This document shows positions 45,743 to 58,060 of a stretch of DNA of 64,000 nucleotides, piece after piece. The stretch is taken from positions 142,087,001 to 142,151,000 of the forward strand of contig NC_084461.1 of assembly GCF_027409185.1 (NCBI RefSeq). Direction: 5' to 3'. Every line of letters starts with the position of its first letter. The first letter of the stretch is position 1. The position numbers and the translations under genes were made by a program. The notes beneath the pieces are model-generated. The model saw only the letters and a list, made by a program, of their open reading frames with translations. It did no database searches and was not told the DNA's origin. Source of the DNA: Cynocephalus volans. Lineage: Eukaryota > Chordata > Mammalia > Dermoptera > Cynocephalidae.

Positions 45743-45826
45743 TAAGGATACTTCAAAAAGTTCAGGGAAAGATTCGTATTATCTTTCGATTCTATTTTTC
45801 CACAAACTTTTTGAAGCACCCGCATA
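45743..45826. mobile_element. Mariner-like MITE
   Basis: 84 bp with TA ends. The left arm AGGATACTTCAAAAAGTTC and right arm ACTTTTTGAAGCACCCGC are inverted around ATTATCTTTCGATTCTA. Confidence 0.8.
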
Positions 45827-47395
45827 GAGTGGATGAGCTTATCTTGTAGATGCACCATCATTTATTTAACCATTTCCTTATTTTGGACAATTACATTTAT
45901 TGCCAGTATTTTGATGTTGAAAGAGCCTTATACAGGAGCATTTGTCTGGCTACATCTTTGCCCACGTTATTGAGGAGGTCCTTAGTTTTCTGAGTCAGAG
46001 TGTGCCCCTTTTGGAAGAAAGTGCCTGTCTTTCCTCTGTTTACCTTCTCAGGGGGTGGCCCTCTGATCTTGACCCATGGTGCCCCTGTGTTTTATCAACA
46101 GTGTTCCAGCACCTGTCAACTTCTAAAGATGGGGATGCCCTACTTCTCTTTTAGGTCCACTTCCTTCGTTTCCAACTCCAGAGATGCAGAGATTTTCCAT
46201 TTACACATTTTCGGTTTCTGAGCAGACTCTCAGAAGGCAGGAACACAACCAGTATCATTATTGTTTTCCTGCATGTTTATATAAACAGTGTAGCATGATC
46301 TCTTTTCTTGGCACAAAGCTGTACATAGCTTCTGGATGTCCATCTTGGGGAAGGGCCACACAAGAAACACAACAAAGATATTTAACAGGTGATCTTTTTG
46401 GTCTGTCATTTTTAGGGCCTGCTATGGACCATGTATTATGTTTGGCACCTTACGGGCTTTTAAAATAAATTTAATCTTTAATGAGCCTCTGTCGGGTAGA
46501 TGTTATTTCTGATTTTATTAGAAGAGTGGTTTAGAGAGGTTAAGTTAGTTTTTCTTGGCTGGAGTCTAAAGTCCAGCTCTTTCGACTACTTCCTGTTGTG
46601 TTTACAGGTGTTTAAACCAGTTGGGGAGACAAGTTGTGCACAAATGAAAACTTGAAAACGTTGTACAAGGTATATATGCCAGACAGTGATGAAAGAAGGG
46701 AGGGAGAGTGGCAGCCAGAAGGGCTTTGGGTGAGCATTGTGCTTTGTGTGTAGCTCCTGGGGCAGAAGGGTGTTTGGTGTAGGAGACTAGAGGCAGCCCA
46801 GCAGGTGCAGTCAGTCCTCACTTGAAATTGCAGAGACACGGGTGAGCTGAATCCCAGCTGAACTGCAAGCTGATCAAGGTACCAGCTCTAACCCTCACCC
46901 CAACAGCGGCTCTCTATTTGGGGGGTTTCCTGGGTTCAAGAACTCCAAGCATCTCAGCTGCCAGAGGGCTGGAAACACAAGCATCATCATGACACTTGGG
47001 GGTATTTTTCATAGTTGTCTATGTCACAATTTCCTAGTACCAGATCAGAAAGTCTGAGGACCAAAGAACTCAGGTGGAGACATAGCTACAGTTCTCAGGG
47101 CATACTTGAAGGTCCTCTTTCCAGTTTTACATTTTTGCACCTTTGAACCCACACTGTGACATTTAAGGTGAACTTTAGCAAGATTCTCAAGCCCCCTGTA
47201 TGTGCAATCTAAAATAAGTAGCAAAACCATCCCTTATACATGGAACCAGGTAGAACATCAGGGACACTGGACACTGTGTATAGGTGCTTTTCAAGGGCTC
47301 ATGGGAAAAAAAGTTGTCTCCGAAACTCAAAAAGAAAACTACAGAATCAAAGCCAATAAATGTTTAATTAAATGCTTCCCCAATGTAACAAGTTT
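45827..47395. other. Intergenic, no gene
   Basis: Two overlapping frames (45942-46468) show no recognisable family. No assignable element ends. Confidence 0.4.
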
Positions 47396-47470
47396 ATTTG
47401 TTTATTTACTTATTGACAGCTGGCTGGTACAGGGATCCAAACCCTTGACCTCGCTCTAACCAACCGAGTA
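47396..47470 (-). mobile_element. CYN-type SINE, internally deleted
   Basis: The reversed tail side AGCTGGCTGGTACAGGGATC and CAAACCCTTGACCTCG are present. The anticodon-arm portion is missing. Confidence 0.75.
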
Positions 47471-49739
47471 ACATCATAACATTGTATTAATTTATCAACT
47501 TTAACTCTTATATCAATGTTACCACAAAACAGTGTAAGTTGAGGACATGGTTCTTATAAATGGGAGTTTCAGTTAACACAGGGCTGTGTAAAATTGAGAA
47601 CAGCCTGTACATAATATTTACTGTGGGATATGGGTGCATTTGGAAATGTCTAATAGAATGGTGGTAGGTGAGGGGAGGGAGTGAGGTATTGAAAAGGAAG
47701 GCTGAGGTTGCTTGGAATTAAAACAAAACAATGCAGGGCACAGACAACTTTACACCAATGTTGAAGATTGCCTCCCAAGTAGGAGGGTAGAAAATAGCTC
47801 CAACACCATCATTTAATTAATTTTTGCCTTTATGAGCACCTGTAAGGAAGGTAGCATGACATTTCATTAGATTGGGGCTCCAAACCAGGAAAAACAGTGT
47901 TCTTGGCACCAAGGAGGATTCATACTCATTCAACAATTCCCCTCCTCCCAGCATGTCCTTACTAACACTGTAACTCTAAGAAGTAAACTTCTGAGCTCCC
48001 ATGTTCTCTACATTTTCATCTGTAAAGTGGAGATGATAATACCCATTTTACAAGCATTAAATGAGATAATGGTGGGAGAGTGCCCAACACTTTGCCTGGC
48101 ATGTAATATAAGTTCCATAAGTGGTGTTGAAGCTCACCTCCACTCTACCCCCCAATAAAACAAAACAAAAATGATGAAAACCTGTCTCAAGATTTTGGAG
48201 TCTATTCTTCTTCAGGCAAAAGGCAGACAGTGCAAGTGCATACAGCTGGTAGCTAATAGCTATTTAAATCCTGGCTCCAAGCATCCACTTGCCTGTTTCT
48301 GGAAAACCATACCAAATTAGCCCCAGGTGTTGTAAAGGAGCCCTTAGGAATGCAGAAGTCAAGTTAACTGACTGGAACAGGGTAATGAACTTGTTAGCAA
48401 AACCCAGCCAGGCCTGCGTTCCTCCTGTTTATTCCATTTTAGTCTAGCCCCAGTAATGGATCCAAATGACTTCAGATATCTTTAAACAGGATCGTCACTA
48501 ATTGATATTATACAGCTCTTAACCTTTTATAAAATCTTCACAAATAGGTCATTTACTCCTTAATACAACATGGGAGGGGTTAAGGGTGCTCATAACTCTT
48601 CTGGTGACCCTTATCATTCCTCCTTTCCATCTACGCAGTCTTTCAGCAAATGCTTAGTGCCTGAAGGTCTGCTCAGAACCAACTCAGATGCCTGGGGCCC
48701 AGCCAACACCCGTAAGAAGCCCCCTTTCCAGTAGGAGAGAATCTCACATAAGGAAATAGTTTTGAGTGGACCCCTTGAGTGGCAGTATAAGGCAGAGTAT
48801 GGGGTTCAGAGATTTGCAGACAGCAAACCTCAGTTCAAATCCTGGCCTCTGCTCTTTTCTAGCTGTGTGAGCCTGGGCAAGTTTTTGAATTTCTCTGAAT
48901 CTTTGTTTCCTCATTTGTAATCTGGGGATAATAATAGTATCTACATTTTAGGTTGTTGGGAGGATAAATAAAAACATGTGTGCATGTACAGTGTCTGGCA
49001 TATAATAAGTGCTCAATAAATATTTGCCTTTTAAAAAGTTATCCATAATAGAAGTTCAGACAAACTTTTTGGGAGCTCAGCAAGACGAACACCTTGTGGG
49101 GAGGTCAGGGAAGTGAGTATTTTTACCTGTAAGCAAAATTCTTTGAACTGACTCCTTTCTGTCCATGGGCAAATTTCCAATGGAGGGAGGCTTTACTTAC
49201 CTTGAATAGGAATTTGAATTTGCAGTTGCATATTCCAAGGGCCTTGTGAGGCCTTCCCAGTTTGGGAAAAGGAGCAGTGAAGGGCGCCCATGGAAGCACT
49301 TACTAATTGGGAGACCTTAGGCAAGTCATCAAAGATGAAATTCCCCTGTCAGTAAAACGGGGATGGTAATACTAGCTGCCTGATATGATTGCTGTGGGAT
49401 TAGGGCAGACCATGCACGGGAAACATTTAGCAGAGTGTCTGATGCCTAGCATGTGTTCATTAAATTTTAGCTTATTACTATGACAGAAGACTGCCTCGAA
49501 TTTCCACATTTCTGGAGAAAGGTGCTTGGAAAGAGATGTCTGGATCTCCTGCTCGCCCTGCTGGTGTTCACTTCAAGCAGCCGGTTTACAGTTCAAAGCA
49601 TTCCTTTGCTCACATGTGGAGCAAATTCAGGCCTCATGTATCTGCAGCAACAAAGAAGAGCTTTCTGCCTGATCCTCACCCTAAAGGCCACTTTCTCTCT
49701 CTCTTTTTAAAAATGCCCGCACATATTATTTATTTATTT
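47471..49739. other. Intergenic with three MIR copies
   Basis: MIR copies lie at 47990-48135, 48785-49030 (GTGTGAGCCTGGGCAAGTTT, CATTTGTAATCTGGGGATA) and about 49290-49475. The rest, just upstream of the miR-146a promoter, is unassigned and could hold regulatory DNA. Confidence 0.55.
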
Positions 49740-49830
49740 TTGGTTAACGTTAAATTGAGGTTTTGGCCGAAACTCAGCGTGCGCGTACTTGAAAAGCCAA
49801 CAGGCTCATTGGGCAGCCGATAAAGCTCTC

Positions 49831-49840
49831 GGGATTTCCC
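49831..49840 (+). promoter_or_regulatory. NF-kB site 1
   Basis: GGGATTTCCC is a full match to GGGRNWYYCC. It lies just downstream of a CCAAT box and TATA-like motif and just before the likely start site. Confidence 0.8.
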
Positions 49841-49911
49841 CGCAGAGCTGCGGAGAGTACAGACAGGAAGCGCGGGGACCGAGCGCCTGACCAGAACTTC
49901 CTCGGGGGAGG

Positions 49912-49913
<2 letters not shown>

Positions 49914-49943
<30 letters not shown>
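49914..49943 (+). repeat. Homopolymer G30
   Basis: Thirty consecutive G follow GGGGGAGGCC inside the miR-146a promoter or first exon. It is the only long G run in the window and can form G-quadruplexes. The exact length is likely to be assembly-dependent. Confidence 0.9.
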
Positions 49944-49944
<1 letters not shown>

Positions 49945-50164
49945 GCACGAGCGTCCTGCACAGAACTCTCCAGAGCGTGCAGGCCAGAGCAGCCGCTGCT
50001 CCCAAGGGCGTGGGTCTCGCCCCGACCTGTGGGTCCGGACCCTGCAGGCATCAGGAGGCAGGTGGAGGCTTCCCCTAGGGAGAGGCGGACGCTGCTAGGC
50101 TGGAACCTTCCATCATCCGGAGGTAGCCTCTTCCTCCCTCGCGGCGCCTAGGAGGGATCAAGAA

Positions 50165-50174
50165 GGGACTTTCC
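50165..50174 (+). promoter_or_regulatory. NF-kB site 2
   Basis: GGGACTTTCC is the classical kappa-B decamer. It lies 334 bp downstream of site 1, probably just after the first exon or at the start of the intron. Confidence 0.7.
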
Positions 50175-50180
50175 AGAGAG

Positions 50181-51025
50181 CGTTAGCGTGCAGGGTGTGG
50201 AAGTGGAATAAAAGCATATGCAAATAAGCCTTTGTGTGCCTTCTTCTACCCCGTGAGCAAGAGCCTTTCTCCAGGGAGATGCTCTTCCTCCAAGACACTG
50301 GGCAGCTCTCTTCTTCCCTGGATGGCAGCAGCAGGGCCAGTTGGAGTGGTAAAAACCCGGGCAGGAATCCCTGCCAAATGGGTGGGCTGGGTGGACAGGA
50401 GGAAGTAGCAAAATGAGGAGGGGGAGAACAGACGCTGAATTGGAAAAGATAAAATAAAATGAAATTTTAGGAGCTCGCTGTGTGTATGAGCTGGGAAAAA
50501 AATAATCATTGCAAGCTGATTTATTATGTACTTATCTTCTGTCTGAGAGGCAGCAAGCTTTTTGTACAGTGGATTATTGCAGAGTAAATGGCACATTAAA
50601 GATATAATCAAGATGTTTAAAGCATATTGAATGACATTAGAGTTAAAGTAGGTGAGACTTTCGTCATGGTCTATAAATATAAAAATGTTAGTGGCCTGGA
50701 GGTATTTCCAGTGCTTTAGTTAAGATCTGGCTCCATTTCCAAAAAAAAAAAATTTTTTTTTTAACATTTTGTTATTTTCTGGGTGGGGTGGGGTTGGGAA
50801 GTGGTTTAGAACCTATAGGGATGATAAAATAATATGTTTTAAACCCTGGAGTTGTAGACCGTGGCCTCTATTTAGCAAGTCATAAACTTTCTTGCAGTAA
50901 ATAGCATGAAAATATTGCACAGGAAATATGGTGCACTTTGGGAGGCTTGAGTCCGGGCTGTGACTTTTGTTTATTGTATTCCTATTCTCAATCTCATTCA
51001 ATCTTATCTGGATATTAAGAATTTT
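50181..51025. other. Start of the presumed host-gene intron
   Basis: No gene is seen. GC content falls off away from the promoter. Overlapping frames here are chance. Confidence 0.4.
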
Positions 51026-51041
51026 TTAATTTTAATTTTTT

Positions 51042-51208
51042 TTTTTTTTTTTTTAAAGATGACTGGTAAGGGGATCTCAACCCTCGGCTTGGTGTTGTCA
51101 GCACCATGCTCAGCCAGTGAGCTAACCGGCCATCCCTATATAGGATCCGAACCCGTGGCCTTGGTGTTATCAGCACCACACTCTCCCGAGTGAGCCACGG
51201 GCCGGCCC
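51042..51208 (-). mobile_element. CYN-type SINE, dimer
   Basis: The reversed dimer ends GAGCCACGGGCCGGCCC. The duplication TTAATTTTAATTTTTT lies on both sides (about 51026-51041 and 51209-51224). Confidence 0.92.
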
Positions 51209-51224
51209 TTAATTTTAATTTTTT

Positions 51225-52780
51225 GAAAGAATTGTTTTTGCATGCTGAACTTGACTTGTGTATTAATTGGCAGAGAGTGTAGCTGTTCTTTCTTGAAGCC
51301 TTGATGGGCTTAATTACTGTATTATTGTATTTTCTTGTCATTTGGAGCCTTCCTGGTCAGTGTCCATTATTTCTTTGGTCTACCCTGGTTCTGCTTCGGT
51401 TTTAACCCAAACCCTTGATTGCAGGACTGTGCTGACATTTTGCCTCCAAGTTGTTAACAATGAGTTTTTGAACAGAATCTTCATTGTTTGTTTATTTTTA
51501 AATCACTGTCCTTATGCATAGCACTCCCTGAATGGATAGGCAGCAATGTAAGAAGCTCTTTGTGGTGGAGCTCACAGAGACAGAAGAAGGTAGAAACTTT
51601 GACTCTGGGATTTGCTGATTGTTTGGATTTGCTTGGATTGTCAGCACGTGGAGTGGGTGGTGTCTGGTGTTCACTTCAGGACCCCACGAGGCCCAGGCAC
51701 GGGATGAGGCGAGGAGCCGACTGGAGGGCGGGTGGTGCATTCTTGGTCCTCTTCTCATTTCTGAATTCCTAGAGTCCTGCTTTCCGCAAAGCCGCGTGGG
51801 AGCAGACAAATGGGCTGCATCGACTCTGTGTTGTCTTGACTTCTCAGCGTAGGCCTGTGGCCTAAATCTGTAGTAAATATTTATTTTCTCTGGCTGTCAG
51901 CAATTTTTAGTCATGGGCGTGGTCTCTAAAAGCCAGCTTTTGGGCACTTTTTGAATTGCAATTGTGATTCCTCCCTCTGGTTGTTCTACAATCTGGCAAA
52001 AATTCCGTATTTTGGTACAGGCTTCAATCTTTAGTAATAATAATACAAATTATTTTATTTTAATAATAACTTATGAAGTATTTTTGGTGATTTACAATTT
52101 GTAAAGCATTTTCATTTGTCATTGCATGTAATTCTTCCATAACATTTGTAAGGTTAGTGGAGACAGTAGAATTGGCACATAATGGGAGCTTATTAAATAT
52201 TTGTTGGATGAATGAATATCCATCCTCAACTGCTAAGGCAATTGAGACTCAAAGAAGTCGAGTGATCTATCCAAGGTCCCACGGCCCAGTAAGGTCTCAA
52301 ACTCACATCTGACTTCTCTCCCATTTCTCCCAAAGGAGAATGTCCCTCCTAAATCTAAAGCTAATTAGAGAGGAATGCCAATGGGTATTCCCCTCAGGCC
52401 TTTCCCTTTGACTTCGGTAACCTGACAGTCAAAGCTTTGGTTGTGAAATTTCCCCCAGAGGAAAGCTGCGAAAACAATTCTGGTTATTTCTTTACTGGAC
52501 TGATGATATTCCTTGCCTCTGCAATATGCAATGATACTGCCATACAGGTAGTTCAAACCTGTCCTTAATGTTTTTTGTGCCTTGTTGAGAAAGGCCTTCC
52601 TTGAGTTAAGGTTATAGAGATTTATTCTCTTATATTTACTTTTGAAACTTCCATAGTTTCTGTTGTTATCAAACTGTTTATTTGCAAATGCCTTTCATCC
52701 TTCTGAAGTGTATTTTTGGATACAGTGTGGGACAGATCTGATGTTAATTTTTTCCTGAATAGAAAAAAACCACTTTTTCC
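51225..52780. other. Intronic, no gene
   Basis: 52130-52215 is a MIR/L2 tail (GGGAGCTTATTAAATATTTG). 52585-52605 may be a remnant related to MIR3142 (see findings). The remainder is unassigned. Confidence 0.45.
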
Positions 52781-52784
52781 CTCC

Positions 52785-52885
52785 AGTTTTTTTTTAATGA
52801 GTTTTTAACTTTAGGTTAGTTTTAGATTTATAGAAAAGTTGCATAGATAGTACAGAGAATTCCTGTACTCTCCTCTCTGCTGCTT
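52785..52885 (-). mobile_element. L1 3' UTR fragment
   Basis: GATTTATAGAAAAGTTGCAT, then AGTACAGAGAATTCCTGTAC, is the reversed L1 3' UTR motif. Confidence 0.55.
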
Positions 52886-54560
52886 TTTGTTGAGTTCTTC
52901 TGCTTTGAAAGGATATTTTTACCAGGTCCTAAATTCCTGCATGTACGCAGATGTCTTTCTAGAATCTCACTTTTATTGTTTATCCATTTGGTATTTCTGC
53001 CCCAATATCATGTGTTTAATTATTATTTCTAGAGATTTCTTAGCTTTTGATAGGGAACCTGAGTTTTCACATGGCTTTTAAGAAGTCAGACAACCTTCAG
53101 GCAAGTAAAGTACTACCAACCCTGTTTATGAACATAGGTGCTGCTGAGATGACCTGCCAGGAAGTTACACAGCTAGTAAGGGGGGGAAGGGGGTGATCAC
53201 TGGTGACCTGCCTCTTGAACAGAATGCGCTTTTCTCTGAGCACGAGCCTTGGGCACAATAGCAAGCACCAGGCTATGGAGCAGGGTTTCTTCACCTCGGC
53301 ACTGCTGACATTTTGGAATTGATAATTCTTTGCTGTTGGGGTCTGTCCTATGCATTGCAGGATGTTTAGCAGCATCCCTGGCCTCTATCCACTAGATGCC
53401 CCCGCCGACTCATGACACCCTGACAATGACAACGAACTTATGACAATCAAAAATATTTCCAGACATTGCAAATATTTCCTGCAGTAGAACCCTTCTTCCC
53501 CCCTTATTGAGAACGGCTACTCTGGAGCCAGCCTGAGTGTCAGCCCTGTCTCTACTGTTTGGTAACAATGTGCCTCCGTTTCCTCCTGTGTAAAATGCAA
53601 AGAGTAATGGTGCCTATCTCCTGGGACGCTCTGGAGGACCAAAGGAGCTAATGCACATGAAGCACACAGAACAGACCCTGGTAGGACAGACCAGAGCTCG
53701 TTGTTAACCATGACGTTATTTTTAAAATCCTTTGTATTTGCTCTCATGCCTAATAAATGCACAGACTTCGCATTTTTCTTCCACCTTCATGTCTTCCCCA
53801 CTGTGGAGCAAATGTGTTTAAATCACAATAATATGCACCAAAAAAATTACATGTCTAGTTAATGAAATGGAACTCTATTTTCAGGACTCCGAAACTGCTA
53901 ATTAATCAGCTCCCATGATAAACTCATCTGAGCTGTGTGTGAATTTTATTTGCAGCTACAGAACAGCAATTCCAGTTAGTTAACAGGCCTTTAAATGACA
54001 ATCCAGCTCTGTGGAACAGCAGAAAGGCCCAGAAATGATTCTCTAAGCAAGATGGTAATGACAGTGGGGAAGATAGAAATCTCGGATAAGGAGAAGACTG
54101 AAGATTTAGTTGATTCATTAACTTGATGTTTTTGGGAACGCTGTGTTCATTTACCGTTAAAAGACACTAAAAGACACCATCATCTTGCAATTCAGAGGGG
54201 GATGGCTGCAACACTTCCAGCAATTCATGTTACTTACTTGCCCAGAAATTTTTTTCTTTTTTTTGCCTTTTGTAGCAACAGTTATTGTAAGACCATTATG
54301 CTTTCTATTAAGCTTGCCCAAGAGCCCCTCTCGCAGGGATGATTACTTCTAGTGTGCAAGAAGATCTGGCTGAGAATGGCAGGTGATGGCTGTCTCTGCC
54401 TTTGTCCAAAGGGCTCCCTTTCTTCTTCCAGTGAAATTGATTTGGTTTGAAGAGGAGAGGGGAGTGCCTTGACCTGATCAACAGGGGCTGTAGGATGAGT
54501 CCGGCTCCTTAGTTGATGACCTTGTTGATGCTCAGTTAATTCATTTAGCCAGTGCAAAAG
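52886..54560. other. Intronic, no gene
   Basis: 53515-53690 is a MIR fragment (CCTGTGTAAAATGCAAAGAG). 53270-53510 resembles an old DNA-transposon or MER repeat (CAGGGTTTCTTCACCTCGGC). The rest is unassigned. Confidence 0.45.
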
Positions 54561-54564
54561 CCTA

Positions 54565-54815
54565 GTTGGGAGTCTGGCTTCTGGAGTTGGAATGAATAGG
54601 TTGAAATCTCAGTTGCTTAACTTGCCAGCTCTGTGGCCTTGGGCAAACCACTAAACCTTTCCAAACTTCATTTTTCTCATCTATAAAATGATTTTGACAA
54701 TAGTACCTACCTCCCACTTTGTTGTTAATTGAGATAATTTAGCCCAGTGGCTGGCACATAATAAGCACTTAATGTATCTTAGCTATGATGATAATTGTTA
54801 TTACTATGATTTGAG
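54565..54815 (+). repeat. MIR SINE
   Basis: TGGCCTTGGGCAAACCAC, CTCATCTATAAAATGATTTT, then CTGGCACATAATAAGCAC. Confidence 0.85.
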
Positions 54816-57325
54816 TGCCTCCCCTGAGCCAGGCAATGTGCGAGGGATGAAGGATACATTCAGATCAGATACGACATTTGTGCCTCCAAAATATTTATAC
54901 CCCGCAGATTGGAATGAGAGAAATGTTTCCACAGAGGTAAGCGTTGAAGGCTGTGGATGCAGGGAGGGAGTTAGAGAAGTTCTTCGGGAGGTGTGACCTT
55001 AACAGAGGGACTTGTCCCTGATGCTGGTACCTTAGAAACTATCAAGGTAATGGATGCTAGACATAGGCAAGGCCTATACACATAGGGAGAGATCATCAAG
55101 ACCATGGAAACAGGGGTGTAAAACTTAGAATTTTTTCCTCCAAGGTAGAAAACAATTACTAGGTTTGAAATGGACAGGCTGGAAGACCAAGGAGAAAAGT
55201 ATTGGCTGCTCCTGCTTAGGGAATCCAGCCATCAGATAGTTTTTGTGACTTTAAGCATGCTTTGTGTTAGGCATTGTCTGATTCTCAGCTGACTGGGCCC
55301 CAGAGCCTGGAGATGCCTGGACAAGGTGCAGGGCCTACAGTGATTTCTTGGGTGAATTGTCTTTCATAAAGTCTCTTTTCTTTTTCTGTTTTTTTTTAAG
55401 GGTTGCATAAATTTAATGCCGTCAACTACTGACTATTGACAATTAATTACAAAGACGTTTAGCAACACACAAAACATATGTTTCATAAGCAAAACATACA
55501 AACAACAAATATGCAAGAGGTCTTCAAAAAGTTTATGGAAAGGTTTGTATTATCTTTTAATTTCATTTTTCCATGAAACTTTTAAAAGTACCCTCGTACA
55601 CCCTAATTATATCTACGTATTTGTAAGTTGGATGGATAAAGATTAGACAGGAACACATATATATGTAAAATAAAAACTCTAATTGGGTGGATAGAATTAC
55701 GAATGAATGTCTTTTCCTAGAATTTCAAAAAGTCTCTTTTCTCATTGCAAGAACTGAGTTTGTTTTACACACAGGAACAGCAAAGTTCAATACTGGACAA
55801 TCACCCTGCAATTTCTTTTTCTTGGCAAAAATTTGTTGACCCCATTTCTTTAATGTTTCCATGTCTGCTCCTAAGGCTATGTGCAGAGATCTAAATGAGA
55901 TAATTATGCATACTATTAAATTTTTTTTTAAGTAAAGTGCTATTAAGGGATTAATTTTTTTTTTATAGCAAGCATATAAAGCAGTTTGGATGCATCTCCT
56001 TTCACCTTTTGGGAGTGAACTGGAAGATTGGATTCATTTAGCTTTGCACGGATATTAAATTTGTAAAGTTATGTAAGATAAGAATCTCTCTTAAAAGCCT
56101 CCCCCATTGGAAATCCATTTCTTTATTCTAACTCTGTATAGCAAGAGCAAAGTTCCACACTAGTATTTTTTTTGGTGGGGGGGAAGGGGTCTGGCAAAAT
56201 CATATTTATAACAACTTTGGGTTAGTTTTTAATTTTCTCTAAAATGGTGGGAAAAAAATATGTAGAAGGAAAAAAGGTGAAGTTTTGGAAATAGAAATGA
56301 ATAGTTCCTCTAATGTAATGCGGCATGACTAAATGAGGAGTGAGATTTCTTTTCAAAGGATGTTATACATTTGTCCAACAGAGTTACCATATAGAATTCT
56401 GTCTTAAAAGAGAATTCAGCTTTTTATTGATTTTATGCAGGTACAGTTTTCTTGTGCTCTGCACTGGGGAAATGCTAACAATGGATGGAGCCCTTGTGGT
56501 GATAAATGTAGATGGTCAGTGGCTAAAAGACCTTCATATTGTTCTTTTGTTTCCATGTTTTCTGACTATAAATCTCATGAAATTGACAAAATGGCTCATA
56601 ATATGGAGTATGTTCTGGTAAACAGGGGGCAACAGGCAATCACTTTGCTATGTTGTCCTGTTCTCTTCTCCATTGTGGCTAAGAAATGGTTGTGGCTTGC
56701 AGTTTAAGTTCATTTTGACCCAGATGCTTCTGCAGCACCCGAACAAACTAGTACCTCATTGGAGATACAGACTCACAGGAACCGGAGGTTGCAGGGTCTG
56801 GGTGATCAGGTATAGGCTGTGGTAGGGGGCTGCAACTGGACCAAGAAATGGCTCACCATTCAGATACTCATGGCCTCTGATATCCAGCTTTCCGTGCAAT
56901 GCAAAGACTCTTCAGGGAGCTTGTAAGGAGGTCATCTGAAAGTTATAATGGTCTTCAGAAAAAGAATGTGTCAGTCAGGCAGAGGGTGGGAAAGTGGGGA
57001 CAAGAAGGGATCTTTCAGAAGGCAGAGAGAAGGAGGTGTTAATCGGTAGAAGTGTAGAATTTGCTATTACAAAATAATTACTCAAGACATGTTTTCTGAT
57101 TGTCTGCTACATGCCATGCACTGTTGTTGGGGAGAGGGGGTTGAAAGAGGTGGAAAATGTGATATCTATCTTTGAGAATTTCAGTCTGCCATGACTTTCA
57201 TGGGTGGGTATAAGACCTCGCAGGACCACGTGGTAAATTGCATGATCGAATGGTGGGTTTGTGGGTCTGTGGGTCTGTTTCGTACCCTCCTTTCAATTGT
57301 TCACCACACCCAGCCAGAATATTTT
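54816..57325. other. Intronic, one MITE, otherwise unassigned
   Basis: The only clear element is the MITE at 55514-55598. AT-rich runs cover 55370-56300. Open frames at 56340-56707 show no family likeness. Confidence 0.45.
55514..55598. mobile_element. Mariner-like MITE
   Basis: The left arm AGAGGTCTTCAAAAAGTTTA and right arm AACTTTTAAAAGTACCCTCG are inverted around ATTATCTTTTAATTTCA. TA remains at the right end, and the left is CA. Confidence 0.75.
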
Positions 57326-58060
57326 TAAAATGCAGTCTGGATCACATCCCTTCCCTGCTTCCTCTGTCTTCTGTTAAGGTCAACTCCAAATTCCTAAGCA
57401 CAGCCAACGTGAACTGGCCCTTGCCTGCCTGGGCCTCCCCTTACCTCATGCCATCCCTGTTCTTGTTACTGACCTCAGCGGAGGGGCCCCTCTCTGTCCC
57501 CACTAGTGTGCTCTGTCACATAATATTTTGATGTGTTTAAACGTCCTGTTCCCTATGCCTGGGATTTCCTTTGACTTGGTTTTCACCAGACCACGGCCTA
57601 CTTATGCTTCAGGATTTCTCCTTAAATGTCACTCCTTTCTGACCACCAGGTAGATCTTGAGCCTTTTTTTCCATAGGATCTTGAGCTTTTCCATTGGTAA
57701 CACTTATCACATTTGAACTCACTGGTTTGTATCATTATCAATGAGATAGCAGACTCTCCTGTTATTTGGTGATCTCCAAAGCCTCATCTAGCACAGGCCT
57801 GACATAGCAGGTACTCCTTAAATGAGTGATGAATGAATGGATGAGGAAGGAGAGATCCTGCTGGGTCAATGCTGTTGTCTTTTCAGAGCACTCTGTCTCT
57901 CCTTTGTCCTTTGCACTTGGTATGTTGTACTAAACATCCTGTTTGTCCACCCTTACATGTCCATAAGCTTCCAGAGGGCAGGGATTGGATCATAATCATC
58001 TTTTCATCTCCAGAGCCTGGCTCACATAGGAACTCACTGCAGGTTTGTGGGATAAAGGAA
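57326..58060 (+). repeat. L2 LINE 3' region
   Basis: L2 text: TCACATCCCTTCCCTGC, TATGCCTGGGATTTCC, ATCTAGCACAGGCCTGAC and, after a break, GAGGGCAGGGATTGG. Confidence 0.72.

Larger units (their letters stand above)
49740..50180 (+). promoter_or_regulatory. miR-146a host gene promoter with two NF-kB sites
   Basis: This is a CpG-rich island about 13.4 kb upstream of MIR146A. It contains perfect kB sites GGGATTTCCC at 49831-49840 and GGGACTTTCC at 50165-50174. An inverted CCAAT lies at 49808-49812, a TATA-like GATAAAG at 49819-49825, and an ISRE-like half (CCGAAACTC) near 49768. The human miR-146a promoter is established as NF-kB driven through several kB sites. Distance, strand and motifs all fit. 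The start site is probably between 49845 and 49870. A run of 30 G lies inside (49914-49943). Confidence 0.82.

Noticed and set aside
49730..50051. Two proline-rich minus-strand frames
   Set aside because: The polyproline is only the complement of the G30 run.
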